DNA of 27,119 bases from the NCBI GenBank assembly GCA_010094045.1, contig ML986716.1, positions 62,893-90,011 of the forward strand, read 5' to 3'. How positions within the stretch are numbered: the stretch's first letter is position 1; every line of letters begins with the position of its first letter. The notes below the pieces were generated by a model. It ran no database searches. It worked only from the letters and a program-made list of their open reading frames with translations, and had not been told where the DNA came from. Shown here in pieces: positions 21,433 to 27,119 of this stretch. This DNA is from Lojkania enalia. Its lineage: Eukaryota > Ascomycota > Dothideomycetes > Pleosporales. A program made the translations under genes and the position numbers.

Positions 21433-23270
21433 ACGTATTCTATAAGCGAGTGGGTCACATAAGCGAGTAGGTCGGCTATTACCAATTCTCAGCTTTTGTA
21501 TATAAACAGCTTAACAACGCTTTTAGATACAGATGAGATATTTAATAATAGGATTATTAAGTACCTTCTCTGTTATATTTATAAGTACGAGAGTTATACC
21601 TAGGTGTTTTATAGCGTGCGCAGCGTCGTACGCGCGATACCTTACTATTAGCTAATAGCTGCTTACAACGCTTTCCTACTGTACTAGTACTAGTAGTAGC
21701 TATCTTAATACCCTGCTTAACTAGTAGAGCTCCTCCTACCTAAATTCGTTTTCTTTTACGCTGTTTATGCTTTGTAAGCTCCTTAACAGCCTGCTCTAGA
21801 GCAGTTGTTTAAGAGTGTTATAGGGTAGCTAGATAGGCCATTTTTATATGTCCTTTATTAAGCTGCTCTACCATCTCGAGCAGAGTAGAAGGTAATAAAT
21901 TCTAGTGCTTTTGAATACGGGTATAGAGAAGCTGCTTCTAAGCCTCAAATTTATGAGGATTACTTAGTGTTTTAGCAGTCTATATTGTTATTATAGCTAG
22001 CTCTAGTATAAGTGTTCGAAGTTTAACGTTAAGCTATAAGAGTACTACGTCTAGTTTAAATGGAATAAGGCCTATAGCTCGAAATCCTGTATAGATATTA
22101 TCCTTAGTTATTACTTTCTTAAAGGCAGCCTTAAAGGCTGGTAGGAAGGATAGCTTATCGATATAGTTGATGTAGTAACATATTAGCTGGTTGATCTGAC
22201 TACTATAGGCTCGCTTTAATGGTGAGAAGCAGCCTACATCAAGTAGTTGTAGTATATATAAGGCGTGTGCTGGCATATAGAGAGGTAGAATACAATTCTG
22301 CTTATAGAAGCTAAGGAATTCTATAGAATAGTAGCTCTTATAACCATCAAAAATAAGTAGTTGCTATAAGCTAATTAAGCGAGTTTTAGTATAGGAATTA
22401 AAGTGCTTTAGCTACTTAATTCTATACTTATTTATTATTCAACTATTCTTACTAACGCTAATTATCCAATCTTTTAGTAGATCCTTACTATACTAGGCTG
22501 CTTAGTAGTATTTAGCTTTAAGGATAATATATAGTAGAACTATCTAGCCTACTGCGCTCACGCTTTAGATAACTATTACCTACTTATAATTACCTAGCTG
22601 TAGAGCTTTTAGTCGATTATGATACTCTATACCTATAATAATAGTCTAGCTCGTAATAACTCCTATCTAAAAGTCTATCTTATTAAAATTAAATATATCC
22701 GCCTCAATTATTCTATACTACCTAATTATAGCTTCTACAAGCTTAAACTACCTTCTAATAGTATTAGGATCCTTACACCTTACTTGTTAATAGTTATATA
22801 GTCGGTTTAGGCGGGTTTTAATTAATGGGGTACGTGTGACGAAGTTGGCTGGCTAGTTCTAGCCTACTTAACTAGCGTTACGCTTAGCTAGTAGGGAATT
22901 AGCTATATCTCGTATAGTAGTAAGAGTAGGTGAAAACCCTTTTAAATCTAGCTTAAGAATAAACTTAGTAATAGCCTCCTCTTCTAACTTAGTAAGACTC
23001 TTTGAGTTAGCCTTACAGTCGCGTTGAGAGGTAACGCCAGCTAGCTGTTGCTGTAGCGTGGAAAGATTAACGTTATATAGCTTATAAGCGCGTCGGATAG
23101 ATAATAACACGTCGTTTTAGATAGCTTAAATAGTAAGAAGTATTTAGCTTTTATTTAAACAATTTTTAATACCTAGTTGTTAAGGTATTACAATTTAATT
23201 AATAGTAGAACTACTTGATAGATGGGGCCGACCCACTTACTTGTGTAACCCACTCGCTTATGGAATATAT
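21433..23270 (-). mobile_element. pogo-5: least-decayed Fot1/pogo-type copy, nested in pogo-4
   Basis: A 1838-bp element with terminal repeats ACGTATTCTATAAGCGAG (21433) and its complement ending GGAATATAT (23270), flanked by TA (21431-21432, 23271-23272). Each end carries two boxes, AAGCGAGTGGGTC and AAGCGAGTAGGTC. CpA and TpG are visibly more frequent here than in the surroundings, and two 80-codon windows remain open, so it arrived late or escaped the strongest mutation rounds. Confidence 0.92.
21500..23110 (-). pseudogene. pogo-5 transposase, nearly readable but broken
   Basis: The N-terminal helix-turn-helix region is open from 23110 to 22868 (80 codons): LYNVNLSTLQQQLAGVTS is the Psq-type helix pair, then LTKLEEEAITKFIL and GFSPTLTTIRDIAN form the Tc5/CENP-B-type DNA-binding part. 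The first catalytic block is FNFNKIDF with Asp lost (about 22675-22695). The second is LLIFDGYKSY with Asp kept (about 22330-22360). An open 80-codon stretch from 22276 to 22034 has the third Asp kept in LQLLDVGCFSPLKRAY, then LSFLPAFKAAF and GFRAIGLIPF. A C-terminal knuckle (CARYKTPRYNSRTY) lies at about 21570-21615. Around fifteen stops remain, and one catalytic Asp is missing. Confidence 0.88.
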
Positions 23271-23936
23271 TAGTCGGTTAAGGCGGGTCTTAATTAAGGG
23301 CGTATATACGACGAAGTTGGATAGCTAGTTTTAACTAATTTAACCAGCCTAATACTTAGCTAGTAGTATATTAGCTATATTACAAATAGTAGCTAGAGTT
23401 AGTAAAAACCCGTTTAAATCTAGTTTAAGGATAAAGTCTATAATTACCTCCTCTTCTAGTTTAGTAAGCCTTTTTAAATTAGCCTTAGTACTACTTTATA
23501 CGGGTATCTTAGCTAGTTAATAGTATAGTATAGTTCGGGGGATACTATATATTAAAGACGCGCTTTTTTCTAATAGTTTTATATTATATTTAATAGCTTA
23601 AATTGTAAAGTTTATTTAAGTCTTAGTTAAAGGCTTTATTATATTAGGTTATTAAGGTATTACGTTTTAAAGTTAATAGGTAGTAGGATTAATAATAGGG
23701 TAACCGCTTACTTATAGTAGCTATTTACTTATAGAGTATATTACTCTAATAAATCTTTTAGATAAGTTCTTATTAAGGTACTTTTTTAGTACCTTTAACT
23801 TATTCTAGAATATCTTATAAAATAGATTAAAGCTAGTTTACTTATCTATTTTTAGTTTAATCTTATAATTATATAGTTATTATTTAAGTAACTTATCTAT
23901 ATTCTTATATAAAAAGATCGATAAAAGATTATAGTA

Positions 23937-25425
23937 ACGTATTTTACAAGCGAGTCGCCTACTTTTGCTAAGAAGTTATACCCTACCTACTTATAACGCG
24001 ATGTATCAACTACCTCAACCTTAATCAATCTATTAAGAAGGTCAGGTATTACTAGCTATCTCAGCTATTAATTAAGATCAAATTTAGAGCGTATAAAGTA
24101 CTATAGCTACCTATAGTATCCCCCAAATAATGCTTAGAGACCGACGTACCAGTAAACCTTTACGACGTAATTACAAGCCCAATTTAAAGAAGCTTACAAA
24201 GCTAGAAGAATCAACTATAATACAGTATATACTAGACCTATTATCTCGTAGATACCCTCCTATAATCGATAGTGTACGAGATATAGCTAACTATTTACTT
24301 AGAGCTCGCTCTATAGACTAAGTTAGTAAAAACTAGCTAATAAACTTTATTAATCGCATTCTTAAGCTTAAAATATACTTCTATCGAAAATACGACTATT
24401 AAAGAGCTCTCTATGAGGATCCTAAAGTTATTAGTAGCTGGTTCGACCTTTAGTATATAAGGTAGTATATAACAGGCGCTTATCGTCTACTAGTTATTAA
24501 TAGCTATAAGAGCTATAGGTCTACTAAATTTCAGCTACTTTATAAAGAGAAGGATATTATTCTATTATATATGCTAGCACATTTATCGTATCTACTATAG
24601 CTTCTAGATATAGGCTACTTCTCGCTATTAAAGAAAGTATATAGGCGTAAGATTAATAAGCTTATATAAGCTAGTATCTACTATATTATAAAGCTTAACT
24701 TTCTACTAACCTTTTATATAGTATATCAGCGCTCTATTACTAAGGCTAATATATATATAAGCTTTTAAGGTACTAGTCTAGAACTATATAATCCTAATAT
24801 AGTACTATTAAAGCTTAATATTAAGCTTCGTACTCTATTATTACTACTAGCAGCTAGTTGCTTCTAGGAGTTAAAAATACCAACTAACGCCGTCGAACTA
24901 GGGTCTTAAATAATACTAATTTAAGACCGTATTACTAAGTATTAGAATAACTTACCTACTATAATTAATAATTCTCTTAATTCGCTTACTAAAGGTACTA
25001 TATAGATAGCTTATTTATGCGTACTATTTTAGTATTAGATTAGTCAGCTTTAGGAAGTAAATAAGGCTCTATCGCAGCGTAAAAAGCGATTAAAAAAGGT
25101 TCTATAGAAGTAAGGTAGTTTTACTAAGGCTGAAACTGCTAAGATAGCTGCTTAAAAGGAGGTAGATAAGCAGCTAGAGGATAAAGTACGTGTAGGTAGA
25201 AAGCGTAAAAGAGCGGGTATACTATACTAGAAGTACTGCAGCTGCTGTAGTAAGTCTAGATATAATACTAGAACTTATATAGTTGTAGATAAATAGTATA
25301 TCTATCCCCTATTAAATTATTATAGTAATATCTACAGGCGTTATTACGATGCACGCCTCTAAATATAGAGATAGCTAATAAGGTAGGCGACTTACTTAAG
25401 TAGGCGACTCGTTTATAAAATACGT
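23937..25425 (+). mobile_element. pogo-6: internally deleted Fot1/pogo-type transposon
   Basis: Terminal repeats ACGTATTTTACAAGCGAG at 23937 and its partner ending AAAATACGT at 25425 are flanked by TA (23935-23936, 25426-25427). At 1489 bp it is about 350 bp shorter than the other complete copies. Removing it restores the Gypsy-4 frame. The boxes carry a different suffix (GAGTCGCCTAC), marking another subfamily. Confidence 0.88.
24130..25300 (+). pseudogene. pogo-6 transposase with catalytic-domain deletion
   Basis: An open frame of 63 codons (24130-24321) holds the DNA-binding part: LKKLTKLEESTIIQYIL and RYPPIIDSVRDIANYLL. After stops the frame continues through the RILKLKIYFYR and VISSWFDL blocks, then jumps at about 24465-24480 to ITGAYRLLVINSYKSY, the second catalytic block (Asp now Asn). 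The roughly 120 codons that should carry the first catalytic Asp are gone. LLDIGYFSLLKK with the third Asp kept, and a C-terminal knuckle (CSCCSKSRYNTRTY, about 25235-25280), follow. Confidence 0.85.
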
Positions 25426-25567
25426 TATTCTTTAAATATTTTAATAATAGAATTAGTATATACTTTTAAAACTAGGGCTTTATTAATATTAGCTATTAAT
25501 ATAGTAAAGATTTTATATTTAAATTATTAAAAGAGTTAAACTAATAGTATAGTACCTATATAATATA

Positions 25568-27003
25568 ATATAAGTAGTAAGTAAGCGCGCTAGATAAGTA
25601 AGTACGCTACTTTATTAACTTTTTTAACTATTCTAGTAATATATTTTTACAATATATTAAAATATTATAAATATAATATATAATATATTCTACTATTAAA
25701 GCGGCTAAACTATCGAAGCGGCTACTTTTTCTTATTATTATAAACACTATATACGAACTATAATAAATCTACAACGCGACCTTCTATTAATTTAATAAGA
25801 AGGTAGAATTGAGCTTATCTTATAGGCGTATAAATTAGGCCAGTTTAAGAGTATATAACGCGCTACTATAACTTTTAATATATAATATTAACAACTTTCT
25901 ACTCGACTTTATTAAATCGCGTTTCGCCCTTATATATAACTAAATTACTAGAAGCTTATAGTAACCGAAAAATAAACAATCGTATAATATATTCTTAACT
26001 TTAATTTACGAGGATTTACGCCCTAGTTATATAAGATAGTAGATATAGTAGATAAACTATTAAGTATATATAGTAGAATATCTATAGAAAAGAATTAGTT
26101 TAAACGATTTATAGCGCGTATAGATAAGTTTAAAATAGCCTTTAATCAAGTAAAAGATTGCTAAAAAATAAAATAAGAGAATCTAGAAGTTATTAACGTA
26201 TAGTTTAAACTCGTACGAAATATAATTGTAAAATATAGTATATATAATAATAATATCTACAACTTTAATAAAATAGACTTTTAGATAGGTATTATTAGTA
26301 CTATAAAGGTTGTTACAGGTTTAAAATATTATATAAGACCTACTCTTATATAGTTAGACGATTATAAGTAGATTATAGTTATCTAGAGTATCTACGCTAC
26401 TATATATACAACCCTACTATTTATTATCTATAAAGGACGCGTTTATATCTCTATATAGTATAAAGAAGTAGATATATTATATAATTGGAAAATTTTAGTC
26501 TCTAAAAACGGCTGGATAAATAATACGTTTAGTTTTAAGTAGCTAAAGTACTTTAATAAGTATATAAAGATGCGTTAGGTAGAGTTATATAGGCTACTTA
26601 TTTTAGACGGCTATAAAAGCTACCTTAACCAAGAATTCAAAGATTACTACCTTATATAAAAGATCCTAACGTTTTATATACCTTCTTATTTATTATATAT
26701 ACTTTAGCCTTTTAATATAGTTTACTTCTTACTATTAAAGCTAAAGTATTTATAGTATATATAAGACTTAGCGCACTAACGCGTCTACTATATTAATAAA
26801 GAAGGCTTCCTTCTAGCCTTTAAGGACGCGTTTTTTAACGTATTTACGTACGAGAACTATTAAAAGGCTTTTAAAGTAATAGGAATTATTCTTCTAAATA
26901 TATAGGTTATATTAGATCGCCTTAATATATAATTATATACTCTACTAGAACTACTTTTATAAAAAGACTTTTAGTAGTCTAAAACTCTAAGTAATATATA
27001 TTA
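25568..27003 (+). mobile_element. pogo-7: 3'-truncated Fot1/pogo-type transposon
   Basis: The left terminal repeat starts about 25568 (ATATAAGTAGTAAGTAAG) with two boxes, AAGTAAGCGCGCTAG and AAGTAAGTACGCTAC, after a TA. Transposase homology stops at about 27000, within the C-terminal block that reads SKTLSN, and no right repeat is found. It is cut off by the sequence starting at 27004. More diverged from the other six copies. Confidence 0.8.
25800..27000 (+). pseudogene. pogo-7 transposase, truncated and RIP-broken
   Basis: DNA-binding region at about 25985-26165 (ILNFNLRGFTP-LYKIVDIVDKLL). DDE core: IYNFNKIDF at about 26262-26285 with the first Asp lost; NGWINNTFSFK-LKYFNKY near 26510; LLILDGYKSYL with the second Asp kept (codon at 26606-26608); PFNIVYF with the third position lost (codon at 26714-26716). 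LLAFKDAFFNVFT near 26815 and the segment to SKTLSN near 26995 close the visible part. Stops throughout. The C-terminal tail is missing. Confidence 0.82.
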
Positions 27004-27119
27004 TAGGGATTTTCGGCTAGTCTGCCGAGCTGTATCAGATATCGACGTACGATATCACGGTCGATATCACGCCGGATATCACGCTGGATATCAGCTAATA
27101 TACCCCTTTTTCATGTACA
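27004..27119 (+). other. Unmutated boundary sequence, possible end of another transposon
   Basis: The decayed pogo-7 sequence ends and DNA with ordinary CA and TG content begins with TAGGGATTTTCGGC, contains a 5-bp-arm hairpin (TCGGC at 27013, GCCGA ending 27028), and then five GATATC boxes. TAGGG-type ends with subterminal repeats are common in hAT transposons, and an 8-bp target duplication would be ATATTATA (26996-27003). The other end is outside the window, so this is a suggestion only. Confidence 0.35.
27038..27092. repeat. Five GATATC boxes with 12-bp period
   Basis: GATATC occurs at 27038, 27051, 27063, 27075 and 27087, that is with spacings of 13, 12, 12 and 12 bp. The spacer is ACGNNN in the last three intervals. 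The box is a perfect palindrome. The array has RIP-sensitive CA steps intact, unlike everything to its left. Confidence 0.9.

Larger units (their letters stand above)
20150..23570 (-). pseudogene. pogo-4 transposase, RIP-broken and interrupted
   Basis: The N-terminal part is at about 23325-23570, right of pogo-5: KANLKRLTKLEEEVIIDFIL and LDLNGFLLTLATI, the DNA-binding region. The catalytic and C-terminal parts are at 21432 down to about 20150. The first catalytic block is FNFNKIDF with Asp lost (about 21310-21330). The F-PAFKAAF-type and GFR-type blocks near 20740-20800 are decayed. A basic tail follows. Both halves join at the TA where pogo-5 inserted (...AATCG-TATA-GTCGG...), matching the corresponding uninterrupted stretch of pogo-5 itself at about 22790-22815. 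Confidence 0.82.
20066..23741 (-). mobile_element. pogo-4: Fot1/pogo-type transposon remnant, split by pogo-5
   Basis: Left terminal repeat ACGTGCTCTATAAGCGAG at 20066 and its partner ending GAGTATAT at 23741 are flanked by TA (20064-20065, 23742-23743). Total 3676 bp, of which pogo-5 with its TA duplication takes 1840, leaving 1836 bp. Removing it restores the Gypsy-4 RT frame. Its terminal repeats differ from pogo-1 to -3 in the bases after each AAGCGAG box, so it is a separate subfamily. Confidence 0.88.
19550..23936 (-). pseudogene. Gypsy-4 reverse transcriptase, split by pogo-4 and pogo-5
   Basis: The right-hand part (23744-23936) has the pre-RT block KNIDKLLK, a decayed HDYKIEL, and the LKKYLNKNLSKRFI block. 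The left part (20063 down to about 19550) has IIFIKKSKDSF, FYINYKTLNAITIKN, YYIKLDIIIAFNKLRIA, LFKYLVISFNLVNTLSIF and a catalytic box degraded to LINNIPIF near 19690. Gln and Trp codons have become stops. The RT N-terminal region missing from Gypsy-2 is present here, so the two copies complement each other for reconstructing family relationships. Confidence 0.82.
19450..25567 (-). mobile_element. Gypsy-4: fragmented Gypsy remnant of the Gypsy-2 family
   Basis: Minus-strand RT pieces at 23744-23936, 19450-20063 and a short upstream linker at 25428-25567 form one frame once pogo-4 and pogo-6 are removed. At the pogo-4 site RFIRV joins SLLL; at the pogo-6 site IFKE joins YYNLL. Long blocks match Gypsy-2 (LFKYLVI, LVNTLSIF, KNLKDYK, ALKANSL-LNIDKY). 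Gag, protease, integrase and LTRs are not seen. The left end at 19450-19550 is diffuse and the right end is hidden by pogo-7. Confidence 0.8.

Noticed and set aside
22619..22801. 60-codon open frame on the plus strand
   Set aside because: It is antisense to the pogo-5 transposase region that encodes the first catalytic block, and has no motif of its own.
1..27003. Mitochondrial DNA, suggested by the very high AT content
   Set aside because: No mitochondrial gene, tRNA or rRNA is present, and the content is nuclear Gypsy and pogo elements with the RIP dinucleotide pattern.
27038..27092. CRISPR or telomere repeat
   Set aside because: The units are 6-bp palindromes with 6-7-bp spacers, too short for CRISPR, and do not resemble fungal telomere repeats.
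1..27119. Integrated virus, suggested by RT, protease and integrase domains
   Set aside because: Domain order, chromodomains and CCHC gag fit Ty3/Gypsy retrotransposons, and no envelope-like frame was seen.

Overview
This window is a nest of decayed transposable elements. Its base composition is the signature of repeat-induced point mutation (RIP). TpA is extremely common and CpA/TpG are nearly absent (in 3661-3720 I count no CA, one TG and about a dozen TA), while CpG-rich runs survive. That pattern, together with chromodomain-bearing Ty3/Gypsy elements and Fot1/pogo-type DNA transposons, points to an AT-rich compartment of a filamentous ascomycete (Pezizomycotina). I see no host gene, tRNA, rRNA or intact coding sequence. 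Nearly every frame is broken by CAA/CAG-to-stop and TGG-to-stop changes and carries Cys-to-Tyr, His-to-Tyr, Asp-to-Asn and Gly-to-Arg replacements, all explained by C-to-T or G-to-A.

Layout. 1-3626: minus-strand Gypsy-1 (gag, protease, RT and a candidate 5' LTR), inserted into the RT of plus-strand Gypsy-2. 3627-10767: Gypsy-2 from RT to chromodomain and 3' LTR start, interrupted by a 126-bp LTR-like element, by pogo-1 inside that element, by a second copy of the 126-bp element inside pogo-1, and by pogo-2 in the LTR. 10768-12620: pogo-3, facing pogo-2. About 12900-18660: uninterrupted plus-strand Gypsy-3 with gag, protease, RT, RNase H, integrase and chromodomain. 18661-19450: unassigned decayed DNA. 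19450-25567: pieces of minus-strand Gypsy-4, the same family as Gypsy-2, split by pogo-4 (itself split by pogo-5), pogo-6 and pogo-7. 27004-27119: abrupt change to DNA without RIP character, opening with a TAGGGAT end and five GATATC boxes, possibly the start of another transposon.

The nesting is well supported. Each complete pogo copy is flanked by TA, and removing it rejoins the host sequence. Removing pogo-4 and pogo-6 restores the Gypsy-4 RT frame. Removing the 126-bp element plus one TATTA restores the Gypsy-2 integrase frame. Removing pogo-5 rejoins pogo-4.

The seven pogo copies fall into several subfamilies with related terminal repeats. Pogo-1, -2 and -3 are one subfamily (1853, 1852 and 1853 bp once the insertion in pogo-1 is discounted). 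Pogo-5 is the least mutated and probably the youngest. Pogo-6 has an internal deletion that removes part of the catalytic domain. None looks able to encode a working transposase. The most distinctive item is the 126-bp LTR-like element, present twice with TATTA target duplications and nested through pogo-1.
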